Source: Brachybacterium massiliense | GTDB taxonomy: Bacteria; Actinomycetota; Actinomycetes; Actinomycetales; Dermabacteraceae | DNA length: 64,000 bases | NCBI RefSeq assembly: GCF_900184245.1 | Contig: NZ_FXXB01000006.1 | Span: forward strand, 1-64,000 | Reading direction: 5' to 3' | Shown here: positions 24,733 to 32,155 of the stretch, piece by piece | Layout of the letters: each line of letters starts with the position of its first letter | How positions within the stretch are numbered: position 1 is the stretch's first letter | Translations under genes and position numbers: made by a program | Notes under the pieces: generated by a model | What the model saw: the letters and a program-made list of their open reading frames with translations, nothing else | Database searches by the model: none | What the model was told of the DNA's origin: nothing

Positions 24733-24792
24733 GGACCCCGCCGCCCTCGACTGTCACCGCCTCCTCCTATGGTCCTGGCCAAGGAGGACGAG

Positions 24793-25083
24793 ATGAAGAA
24801 GAGGTACAGCGCCCAGTGCGGGAAGAACCGCTACAGCGATGAGGGCTACGCGATCCGCAACGCGATCGCCTCGAGCCGGCGGGGCGGGCTGCCGCTGCGC
24901 ACCTACCGCTGTCCCGACTGCAAGGGCTGGCACCTGACCAAGCGTCGCGAGTGGCACGAGGTGCCCGCCCCGGTGCGCGTGCCGGAGGCGCGGCACCCGA
25001 ACGGTCACCGCCGCTCCTGCCCCTGCGGGCAGTGCGCGTGGTGGGCCGACGCGACGGCGCCCACGCTGGCAGCCGCCTCATGA
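24793..25083 (+). CDS. Small zinc-ribbon-like hypothetical protein
   Basis: The 96-residue protein is basic. It contains AQCGKNRYSDEGYAIRNAIA, then YRCPDCKGWHLTKRR and later CPCGQCAWW, several Cys pairs that could bind zinc. Proteins with CPxCxGWHLT occur widely in actinobacteria and are often annotated as hypothetical. The ATG at 24793 has a perfect AAGGAGG before it, so the nine-codon upstream extension was left out. It follows melA by 60 bp and could be co-transcribed. No function is known. Confidence 0.7.
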   Translation: MKKRYSAQCGKNRYSDEGYAIRNAIASSRRGGLPLRTYRCPDCKGWHLTKRREWHEVPAPVRVPEARHPNGHRRSCPCGQCAWWADATAPTLAAAS

Positions 25084-25135
25084 GTCGTAGCGGCTCACCC
25101 GATTGCGCCTCCGCAACGGCGCAGAGCGCCGACGC

Positions 25136-25567
25136 TCACTGCGTGAAGAACGTGTACTCCGCGGAGAAGTCCTCGATGGGCTCGGTGCTGTCGGTCCGCA
25201 GCATCGCGTAGGTCTCGTCCTCGGGTCCCGAGCGCTGGATCAGCGGCAGCGTGAGGTCCTCGACCACCACGGGCTCGCCAGGGCGCAGCTCGTACTCCAT
25301 GCCCTCGTCCCCGTCGCCGTACAGGGTCAGGGTGCCGCTTCCCGCGGCGATGGAGAAGGTGCCGCTGATGACGATCGTGCTGTGCCCCTCGCCGCCCTCG
25401 AGCTCGGTGCTCCACTGCTCCTCCGACGAACCGACCGACGCGCTGCAGGACATCTCGTGGTTCGAGCCGCTGCACTTCTCGCTGACGAACTTGTTGCACC
25501 CGCCCAGCATCAGCGTCGAGACCAGCAGGAGGCAGGCGATTCCGGCGCGCTTCCGATGTCGATCCAT
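25136..25567 (-). CDS. Putative lipoprotein
   Basis: The 143-residue precursor has a basic N-terminus, a hydrophobic stretch (IACLLLVSTLMLGGC) and a lipobox LGGC at residues 21-24. The mature part is small and acidic with two further Cys residues (EKCSGSNHEMSCSAS) that may form a disulfide. It then has a predicted beta domain (IVISGTFSIAAGSGTLTLYG). TACGAT lies seven bases before the ATG, so it is probably leaderless. No family is recognised. It is convergent with the preceding small gene. Confidence 0.7.
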   Translation of the reverse strand: MDRHRKRAGIACLLLVSTLMLGGCNKFVSEKCSGSNHEMSCSASVGSSEEQWSTELEGGEGHSTIVISGTFSIAAGSGTLTLYGDGDEGMEYELRPGEPVVVEDLTLPLIQRSGPEDETYAMLRTDSTEPIEDFSAEYTFFTQ

Positions 25568-25633
25568 GGACGGAATCGTACGCGTGTCGCAAAATTGACA
25601 TGCCCGTTCGCGATCATGCCGAGCCGGGGAGGC

Positions 25634-25664
25634 CTCCCTCGGGAGCCGGTGGCTCCCGAGGGAG
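25634..25664 (-). terminator. Terminator hairpin after the PIG-L gene
   Basis: A 14-bp perfect stem pairs 25634-25647 (CTCCCTCGGGAGCC) with 25651-25664 around a GGT loop, seven bases beyond the stop codon of the PIG-L gene. There is no U-tract, as is common for GC-rich actinobacterial terminators. Confidence 0.65.
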
Positions 25665-25671
25665 CTCCGGC

Positions 25672-28440
25672 TCAGGTCACGGCCGCTGCCGCTGCCGAGA
25701 CCCTGCCGTCCGCATCGAAGGACGCCAGCACTGTGAGCTCAGCGCCCTCCTCCAACAGCTGGGTCAGCCCATCAACCTTCACGTTCACGCGCCGCTCTCC
25801 GGCTGGCATCACTCGTTGGTCCTCGACGAGCACCTGGTCCCCGTCCCACACGAAGATCTTCGCAGTGCCCTTGACAGGCGCGTCGAACACTGCGGTGATC
25901 CGGTCCTTCTTCGTCGAGACGGAGACGATCTCGAGAGATCCATCGGTGGGGCCGTGCCCGCCGAGCGGAACCCCGTCGCCGGAGCTCTGCAGGATCGACT
26001 CGGGGGAGTCCACGGAGAGGGCCGCGGTCGAGGGCACGACCGCCTCTTTCGGCTCCGAGCCAGCGTCCTCGAGCCCCTCGAGGGTGACCAGGCCCCAGCG
26101 CCACGGGTCTGCCCTCACCCCGCGGAACGTGGACCAGCCCACCCGGACCTGCGCCGTCTGGTTCTGGGTATCTGAGTCGTTGATCAGCACGTTGAATCCC
26201 ATGCGGGCAGGGTCGATACCGTCGGGGAGCACGTCGAAGGGGATCTTCGCCTCGAGGTCGTATCCGGAGTACTTCTCTTCGGTCTCCGCCATGGTGACGG
26301 CCACCTCCATCCCGGGGGCGGTCTCCTCGGCCTCTCCCTGATGGCTGTCGCGATCGCGCCCAGCGCCCACCGGCCCTGTCATCGACCCGAGCGACGGCAT
26401 GATCCCGGCGATGAAGGTCTGTGACGTGTTCGCGGCATTGCCGCGCGGGTCGACGTAGATCTCGACGGAATCGGTACGACGCTGGCGCTTGTTGTCGTCG
26501 ACCGGAAGGATCGTGCCGCGGACGTCATCGGTGACCGAGACGAACACGTACAGGTTCTCGTCGTCGAAGGTGAGCCAGGCCTGGCCGGTGACGGAGTCGG
26601 TCGTGCCGCCCGGCGTGCCTTCTCCTTCCCAGATCGCTTCGACCGGGATGGGCTCTCCGGGATACTCCTCCGCATCGCGCACTCCGTCGATGCTCGGCGC
26701 AGCATCCGCGCGCTGTGCGGCGTAGCTCGGCACGAGATTCATCGTCACCGTGCGTTCCGCAGTAGAGCCTTCGGAGCCGGTCCGGATCACCACCGGCCAA
26801 GCCCCTTCGTTCTCCGAGCGGTTCGCGGCGGGCAGAGCCGGATCCGTGCTGATCACCTCGACGGTGTGCGACACACTCTCTCCGGGGGCGACGGAAGCGA
26901 TCTCGAGCTGGGCGGGCGAGACCTCGAAGCCGTTCGGCACGTCGATCTCCACCGTTCCGCCTCGGGGCTGGGAGGAGAGGTTGCGGGTGATCATCTCCAG
27001 CGTGTGCGACCGACCCTGGGCGACGGCGAACAGCTCGGGCACCAGTGCATCAAGATGCTTGAGCTCCAGTGCCTGGGTCCACTCCCGGAACTCACCGATC
27101 TCCTCGAGCGGAGCGATCGTGGACTCGAGCGCCCCGCCGACCCGTATCGGCGCGCTGTTGGTCCCCGTCGCGCTGCCCGAGGCCACGGTGACCTCGACCC
27201 GGGCGGTCTCGCCCGGGGTGAGTTCTGCACCGGCGGTGAGCTCGAACGAGAAATCGTGGAGGGTCCCTGCAGCGAGCGCGGGAAGGGGCTGCTCCGTGCT
27301 GCAGCTCCATCCTTCGGGAGCTGTGAGCGAGATGGTCCCGGACTCGAGATCGGCATCTGCAGGGGCCGCGACGATGACCGAGACGGACAGCGGCTCGCCT
27401 CCGACGAACTCGTAGCGTTCGGGACTGACTTCGATCCGCGTCCCATGGGGGAGTCCGTCCTCGAGCTCGAGGGCGGCTCCACGCAGGGCGGCATCCCCTC
27501 CCGTGGCCGGGTCCGGAAGCGGGGTGCGCGAGTGGAGCACCGTCAGCCAGGTGCTCCCGATCTCCTCCGGGTTCGAGGGACTGGCGGGTCGCTCCGCCCA
27601 GCCCTGACTGGCGTAGGTCCAGATCGCCTCATCCTTGACAGCGGACCAGCGCTTCCCGTGCCGGGCGCTCTCGGTGCCCTCCCAGACGCCGAACACCAGA
27701 TCACTGGCCACCGTTGGGGTGTAGCCGTGCGAGACCCCGTCAGGACCTGTCGGCCCCTCACCGTTCGCGCCGCTGCGCAGGATCCGGTCAGGTGTCCAGG
27801 GTGTAAGGCCCTCCGCGAGGTGCTCCGGGAAGGCGTCGGGGTCTCCGGCGCTCAGGTACGCCTCGAGCGCGTACATCGCCGCCTGCTGGTGGTTGCCGTG
27901 GTTTCCCGCGACGGCGGAGGGATTCATCGTGATGATGACCTCCGGCCGAGTCGCCCGCACCACTCGCACGATCCGTCCGAGCAGCTCGTCCCCACCCCAG
28001 ACCTCACGAGACAGGGGAGCGCTCGCGGTGTAGTAGAAGTCCACGGCATCGAGGTTGTACACGTGCTCGATGCCCGCGAGTCGCACGGCATCGCGCTCCT
28101 CGGACTCGCGCAGGAGGCCCAGCGGCGGGCCTTCCTCGAGGCCGACGGCATTGCCGCCGCCCTCGCCGCGGGTGGCGGTGATGACTCCGACACGCATGCC
28201 ATGGAACTCGTTCCACTGGCCGAGGGCCGCCAAGGTGCCGGCTTCATCGTCAGGGTGGGCGCCGATGAACAGGATGTTCAGCTTCACTGCTTCCGGCGCC
28301 TCCTCGGCGATCGCTCGTTCTGCAGGCGTCAGCGCGAGCCCGGTGGTGGACAGCGCGGTCGACGCGCCGAGCACTCCGGTGGCTTGCAGCACCCGCCGAC
28401 GACTCACGTTTGTACGCGACCTGCTGTGACAGTTCTCCAT
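25672..28440 (-). CDS. Secreted multidomain PIG-L/LmbE-family deacetylase with CBM9-like module
   Basis: The 922-residue precursor has a Tat signal (NVSRRRVLQATG, to about residue 45) and a PIG-L deacetylase domain (about 52-300). The domain has the zinc motif AHPDDEAGTL and a second His region GNHGNHQQAA. After it come two NEW3-like beta-sandwiches (about 335-450 and 470-570), a CBM9/DOMON-like domain (about 575-755: PSIDGVRDAEEYPGEPI, LTFDDENLYVFVSVTDDV, SVEIYVDP) and a C-terminal Ig-like region. PIG-L enzymes remove N-acetyl groups from amino sugars. This one would act outside the cell on a bound glycan or glycoconjugate. It is divergent from the ROK operon, with a hairpin after its stop and AGGAGAGG before its ATG. 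Confidence 0.88.
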   Translation of the reverse strand: MENCHSRSRTNVSRRRVLQATGVLGASTALSTTGLALTPAERAIAEEAPEAVKLNILFIGAHPDDEAGTLAALGQWNEFHGMRVGVITATRGEGGGNAVGLEEGPPLGLLRESEERDAVRLAGIEHVYNLDAVDFYYTASAPLSREVWGGDELLGRIVRVVRATRPEVIITMNPSAVAGNHGNHQQAAMYALEAYLSAGDPDAFPEHLAEGLTPWTPDRILRSGANGEGPTGPDGVSHGYTPTVASDLVFGVWEGTESARHGKRWSAVKDEAIWTYASQGWAERPASPSNPEEIGSTWLTVLHSRTPLPDPATGGDAALRGAALELEDGLPHGTRIEVSPERYEFVGGEPLSVSVIVAAPADADLESGTISLTAPEGWSCSTEQPLPALAAGTLHDFSFELTAGAELTPGETARVEVTVASGSATGTNSAPIRVGGALESTIAPLEEIGEFREWTQALELKHLDALVPELFAVAQGRSHTLEMITRNLSSQPRGGTVEIDVPNGFEVSPAQLEIASVAPGESVSHTVEVISTDPALPAANRSENEGAWPVVIRTGSEGSTAERTVTMNLVPSYAAQRADAAPSIDGVRDAEEYPGEPIPVEAIWEGEGTPGGTTDSVTGQAWLTFDDENLYVFVSVTDDVRGTILPVDDNKRQRRTDSVEIYVDPRGNAANTSQTFIAGIMPSLGSMTGPVGAGRDRDSHQGEAEETAPGMEVAVTMAETEEKYSGYDLEAKIPFDVLPDGIDPARMGFNVLINDSDTQNQTAQVRVGWSTFRGVRADPWRWGLVTLEGLEDAGSEPKEAVVPSTAALSVDSPESILQSSGDGVPLGGHGPTDGSLEIVSVSTKKDRITAVFDAPVKGTAKIFVWDGDQVLVEDQRVMPAGERRVNVKVDGLTQLLEEGAELTVLASFDADGRVSAAAAAVT

Positions 28441-28487
28441 GAGGATCCTCTCCTGGGCCTGGCATCACCTCTCCGTGATGCCGCTCA

Positions 28488-28506
28488 TACTTCATAGCCC
28501 GAAGTA
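28488..28506. promoter_or_regulatory. Palindrome between PIG-L and ROK genes, candidate ROK operator
   Basis: TACTTC-N7-GAAGTA is a perfect inverted repeat 48-66 bp upstream of the PIG-L start. A related ACTTT-N11-AAAGT pair at 28612-28632 overlaps the ROK promoter. Two related sites in a divergent promoter region next to a ROK gene are good candidates for its binding sites. Confidence 0.6.
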
Positions 28507-28601
28507 AGTGGCGGTGGCAAGGGCTCCAGGAGGGGCACTCTTTCTTTCATCTCCTGTTGTTTCTTGCGGCGTCGTGGAGGGGGGAGGCGGTCGCCAAGGC
28601 C

Positions 28602-28637
28602 TTGCGCGCTCACTTTCTGCACGCTATAAAGTAACTA
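28602..28637 (+). promoter_or_regulatory. Promoter of the ROK-ABC-lyase/kinase operon
   Basis: TTGCGC (28602-28607) and TATAAA (28625-28630) are spaced by 17 bp. The expected transcription start falls on or next to the ATG at 28637, so the mRNA is probably leaderless. The ACTTT/AAAGT inverted repeat (28612-28632) spans the spacer and -10 box, which suits repression. Confidence 0.7.
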
Positions 28638-29932
28638 TGTCGATGGTGACCCCCTCCGCAGCGAATGGCGCCCAGCGCCTCCGCCGCCATGAAGCCGTGG
28701 TGAGCGCACTGCTCGAACACGGCACCATGTCGCGCACCGAGCTCGCGGAGATCACCGGCTACTCGCAGTCCTCGATGACGTCGTCCATCCGCCACCTGAT
28801 ACGTCTTGGTCACGTGATCGAGACCGGGCGCGGCCGGTCCACGGGCGGCCGGCGCCGGACCCTGCTGGAGTTCGACAGGCGCAGCGTGCTGCTCATGATC
28901 CTGTCCGTCGACGCGGGCCACATGGTGGCCAGACAGGTCGACCTCTCCGGGACCGTGCACGTCCAGGTGCGACGCAAGCTGGACCCCGAGCATCCGCAGG
29001 CGGCGGTCACCGCTGCCGTCGAAGCGCTCCAGAACGCCGCCGAGGCACAATCCACCTGCGCGATCATCTCGATGCCCGGCGTGGTCTCGGCCGACGGCGA
29101 CGTCTCGCTGGCTCCCGCTCTCGGTGCCTCACCCGGCCGTCGGCTGCAGGATCTGGTCGCCGAGATCTCCGGCCTGCACACCATCGGCGAGAACGACGTC
29201 AACCTCCTCGCACTGGGCGAGTCCGAGGACGGCGCTGTCCGTGACGGTGACGACTTCGGACTGATCTACGTCGGGGACGGGATCGGCGGTGCTCTGGTGC
29301 TGAACGGTCAGGTGCGCCGCGGCGCTACCGGCTCCGCCGGCGAGATCGGCTTCCTGCCCTGGAGCGGAGCTGACGGCGGAACGCTGACTCGCGCTGTCAG
29401 CGGCACCGCCGTCGGGCCTCTGGAGTACGACTGGTCCGTCCCGGCGCTGTCCGCCAAGGCCGAGGCGATCGGCATCGAGTCCGGCACCACCCACATCGTC
29501 ACGGCCCTCGAGCAGAGCGACTCGCCCGACGCCGCGATCCTCCTCGGGCAGGCGCTGGATGCGTGGGCGTACGCCGCGATCGTGCTCACCTGCGTGGTGA
29601 ACCCCGGCCGGATCGTCCTGGCCGGTGATGCCGCCACTCTCGGCCCTGCCTCCCGTGAAGCACTCGCCGACCGCGTCCGCGCGGGAAGTCCGTCGCCGGT
29701 GGATGTCTGCTATGCCGAGCTGGGCGACCGCGCGATCGTCAGCGGCGCCATCGCGCAGGTGCGCACCGCTCCCTGGATCTTCCTGCCCGAGGAAGACAGT
29801 CCGCACCCGCAGTCCCCGGAGCCCGCGGCTCCCGACTCCGAGCGCCGTCCCGGACCCGAATCCATGGCCGAGCCGCACCCGAACAACGAAACCCCGTACA
29901 CGAACACACCCCACCTCGAAGGAGAGATCTGA
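28637..29932 (+). CDS. ROK-family transcriptional repressor
   Basis: The 431-residue protein has an N-terminal winged helix (about residues 12-70: RLRRHEAVVSALLEHGTMSR, ELAEITGYSQSSM) and a C-terminal ROK sugar-kinase-like domain. That domain has GDGIGGALVLNGQVRRGATG and GSAGEIGFLP; the usual zinc Cys cluster is not obvious. ROK repressors sense sugars or sugar phosphates. An unusual Pro/Glu-rich tail of about 50 residues ends the protein. The start ATG at 28637 lies six bases after TATAAA. Its TGA overlaps the ATG of the binding-protein gene by one base. It probably controls its own operon and the divergent PIG-L gene. Confidence 0.88.
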   Translation: MSMVTPSAANGAQRLRRHEAVVSALLEHGTMSRTELAEITGYSQSSMTSSIRHLIRLGHVIETGRGRSTGGRRRTLLEFDRRSVLLMILSVDAGHMVARQVDLSGTVHVQVRRKLDPEHPQAAVTAAVEALQNAAEAQSTCAIISMPGVVSADGDVSLAPALGASPGRRLQDLVAEISGLHTIGENDVNLLALGESEDGAVRDGDDFGLIYVGDGIGGALVLNGQVRRGATGSAGEIGFLPWSGADGGTLTRAVSGTAVGPLEYDWSVPALSAKAEAIGIESGTTHIVTALEQSDSPDAAILLGQALDAWAYAAIVLTCVVNPGRIVLAGDAATLGPASREALADRVRAGSPSPVDVCYAELGDRAIVSGAIAQVRTAPWIFLPEEDSPHPQSPEPAAPDSERRPGPESMAEPHPNNETPYTNTPHLEGEI

Positions 29933-30996
29933 TGTTCAACCGACGCAAGTATCTGCAGGGCACCGCACTGGCTGGGACGGTTGCCGCTCTGGCGGCCTGT
30001 GGCCTCGACGGAGGTGGCAGCAGCTCCGGCGGTGGAGAGGGCGGCGCCGTGCCGTTCACCATCTACACCGCCCGGGACAGTGCGCTCGCCGAGAAGGTGG
30101 TCGCAGACTTCGAAGCGGCCCACCCGGAATGGGAAGGCATGGCGACCATCCTCAACCTCGGCGCCCAGGAGGCGCTCGAGCGTGTCCGTGCCGAGAAGAG
30201 CAATCCTCAGGGTGATGTCTGGTGGGGAGGCACCCGCCAGCAGCTGACGCAGGGCGCCGCCGATGGCGTGCTCGCAGCGGCGCCGCAGGAAGTCGTGGAC
30301 GCGGTCCCGGAGGACTACCGCGACCCGGAGGGGCTGTGGGTCGGCGAGATGCTCCTCGCTGAGCTGTTCATGATCAACACGGAGATGATCAGCGGCGACG
30401 AGATCCCGGGCGACTGGGACGATCTGCTGGACCCGCAGTACGCCGGGAACATCGTGATCCGCGACGTCGAGGCCTCCGGCACCATGCGCGCGATCTACTG
30501 CGCCATGATCGATCGCCTCTACGAGGAGGAGGAATCGCCGGAGCCCGGGTACGAGTGGCTGCTCGGCCTGGATGCGAACACTGTGGCGTACGCCGCCAAC
30601 CCCACCGACATGTACCAGCGGGTAAGCCGCGAAGAAGCTGCCATTTCTCCGTGGAACCTGCAGGACATCATGCTGCAGAAGCACGGCGACTTCCCGATGT
30701 TCGACGCCGTGGTCCCTGCCTCCGGTGCACCGATGCTGGTGGACGGACTGGCCAAGATCGCGAACGGCCCCGGGGGCGCCGGTGCCGATGCCTTCATCAG
30801 CTACCTGATGAGCGCAGAGGTGCAGACGGCGATGGCGGAGGAGTACTTCCAGATCCCCGCCATCGAGCTCGAGGAGGAGCCGCAGTGGCTCGTGGACCTC
30901 GGACTGAAGGAGATGGAGGTCGACTGGGACCGCATCGCCGAGAACGAAGAGGAGTGGATCAGCTACTGGGCGAGCAACATCAAGGGCCAGGGCTGA
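29932..30996 (+). CDS. ABC transporter substrate-binding lipoprotein, AfuA/FbpA family
   Basis: The 354-residue precursor starts MFNRRKYLQG and has a lipobox LAAC at about residues 20-23, then a Gly/Ser linker. The mature protein (VPFTIYTARDSALAEKVVAD to the end) has the fold of ferric/organic-anion binding proteins related to AfuA and PotD. Features are NPQGDVWWGGTRQQL, GLWVGEMLLAELFMIN, DWDDLLDPQYAGNIVI and SGAPMLVDGLAKIANGPGG. The adjacent Tyr pair that holds Fe3+ in FbpA is not apparent, so an organic solute is more likely. GAAGGAGA precedes the ATG, which overlaps the ROK stop. A strong hairpin after the stop may protect this part of the mRNA. Confidence 0.88.
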   Translation: MFNRRKYLQGTALAGTVAALAACGLDGGGSSSGGGEGGAVPFTIYTARDSALAEKVVADFEAAHPEWEGMATILNLGAQEALERVRAEKSNPQGDVWWGGTRQQLTQGAADGVLAAAPQEVVDAVPEDYRDPEGLWVGEMLLAELFMINTEMISGDEIPGDWDDLLDPQYAGNIVIRDVEASGTMRAIYCAMIDRLYEEEESPEPGYEWLLGLDANTVAYAANPTDMYQRVSREEAAISPWNLQDIMLQKHGDFPMFDAVVPASGAPMLVDGLAKIANGPGGAGADAFISYLMSAEVQTAMAEEYFQIPAIELEEEPQWLVDLGLKEMEVDWDRIAENEEEWISYWASNIKGQG

Positions 30997-31016
30997 CCAG
31001 GTCTTCTGACCACGAT

Positions 31017-31042
31017 GGGGCCCGCCCGGGCGGGCGGGCCCC
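31017..31042 (+). promoter_or_regulatory. Intercistronic hairpin after the binding-protein gene
   Basis: A 12-bp GC stem pairs 31017-31028 (GGGGCCCGCCCG) with 31031-31042, with two loop bases. It sits between binding-protein and ATPase genes. Such hairpins often stabilise the upstream transcript or partly stop transcription, giving excess binding protein. Confidence 0.7.
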
Positions 31043-31063
31043 ATGCCATTTTCGGAGGGAACC

Positions 31064-32155
31064 ATGAATTCTGTCGATCTCGAGAGCATCACGAAGATCT
31101 ACGGCGGCACCACCCCGTCGGTCGACGACGTCTCACTGACCGTCGGTGATGGTGAGTTCTTCACACTTCTCGGCCCGTCGGGATGCGGGAAATCGACCAC
31201 GCTCCGCATGATCGCCGGTTTCATCAGCCCGACATCGGGCACGATCCGCTTCGGTGACCGAGACGTGACCTCGCTGCCGCCGCACAAGCGTGACACGGGC
31301 ATGGTCTTTCAGAACTACGCGCTCTTCCCTCATATGGACGTCGCCGGCAACGTCGCCTACGGCCTGTCGATGCGTCGAGTCGGCAAGGAGGAGAAGCGCA
31401 CTCGCGTGGCGAAGGCTCTGGAGATCGTCGGGCTGGACGGGTATGCGGACCGCCGGATCGACCAGCTCTCCGGCGGCCAGCAGCAGCGCGTCGCACTGGC
31501 CCGCGCGCTCGTGATCGAACCGTCGGTCCTGCTTCTCGATGAACCGCTGTCGAACCTGGACGCCAAACTGCGCGAGGAGACCCGCGCCCAGATCCGCCAA
31601 ATCCAGCAGCGCGCGAGCACCACGAGCGTCTACGTCACCCATGACCAGTCCGAAGCGATGGCGATGTCGGACCGCATCGCGGTGATGAGCGCCGGTGTGC
31701 TCCACCAGGTGGGAGCACCTCGAGAGATCTACCGCCGGCCCGCGACCAGCTTCGTAGCCCGCTTCATCGGTCGCTCCAACGTGCTCGAGGGAGCCATCGA
31801 GGGTGTCGAGAGCTCGAGACTCGCTGTACGACTGGACGGCGGCGAAGCCCTGTTCGCACCGATCGTGAACGGCACGCTCTCCTCCGAGGTGGTCAAGGGA
31901 GATCGCGTCGCACTGTCGCTGCGCCCGGAGACCCTGAGGATCGATCCGCTCGAGGACACCGCTGAGGTCCCGGTCGGCGCGATCCGAGCCACCGTGAGGA
32001 TGTCCGAGTTCACCGGGTCGAGCTGTGTGGTCTGGCTGCGCTACGGAGAGCAGGATCTGCTCGCGACCATTCCGGACACGGATGATCTCCCGCAGGACGG
32101 GGAGGACGTCCTGCTGCGTCCCGACATCGAGCGGACCTGGGTGGTGGCGCCGTGA
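31064..32155 (+). CDS. ABC transporter ATPase, FbpC/PotA-like
   Basis: The 363-residue ATPase has GPSGCGKST (Walker A), VFQNYALFPHMDV (Q-loop), LSGGQQQRVALARAL (signature), LLLDEPLSNLDAKLR (Walker B, D-loop) and VTHDQSEAM (H-loop). A TOBE domain follows from about residue 280. The start ATG has TCGGAGGG before it. The stop overlaps the permease GTG (GTGA). It belongs with the AfuA-like binding protein and the fused permease as one importer. Confidence 0.92.
   Translation: MNSVDLESITKIYGGTTPSVDDVSLTVGDGEFFTLLGPSGCGKSTTLRMIAGFISPTSGTIRFGDRDVTSLPPHKRDTGMVFQNYALFPHMDVAGNVAYGLSMRRVGKEEKRTRVAKALEIVGLDGYADRRIDQLSGGQQQRVALARALVIEPSVLLLDEPLSNLDAKLREETRAQIRQIQQRASTTSVYVTHDQSEAMAMSDRIAVMSAGVLHQVGAPREIYRRPATSFVARFIGRSNVLEGAIEGVESSRLAVRLDGGEALFAPIVNGTLSSEVVKGDRVALSLRPETLRIDPLEDTAEVPVGAIRATVRMSEFTGSSCVVWLRYGEQDLLATIPDTDDLPQDGEDVLLRPDIERTWVVAP

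Noticed and set aside
29932-32155. Iron(III) importer annotation for the AfuA/FbpA-type transporter
   Set aside because: The Fe-binding Tyr pair is not evident, and the operon encodes a sugar kinase/lyase and a ROK sugar sensor, so an organic substrate fits better.
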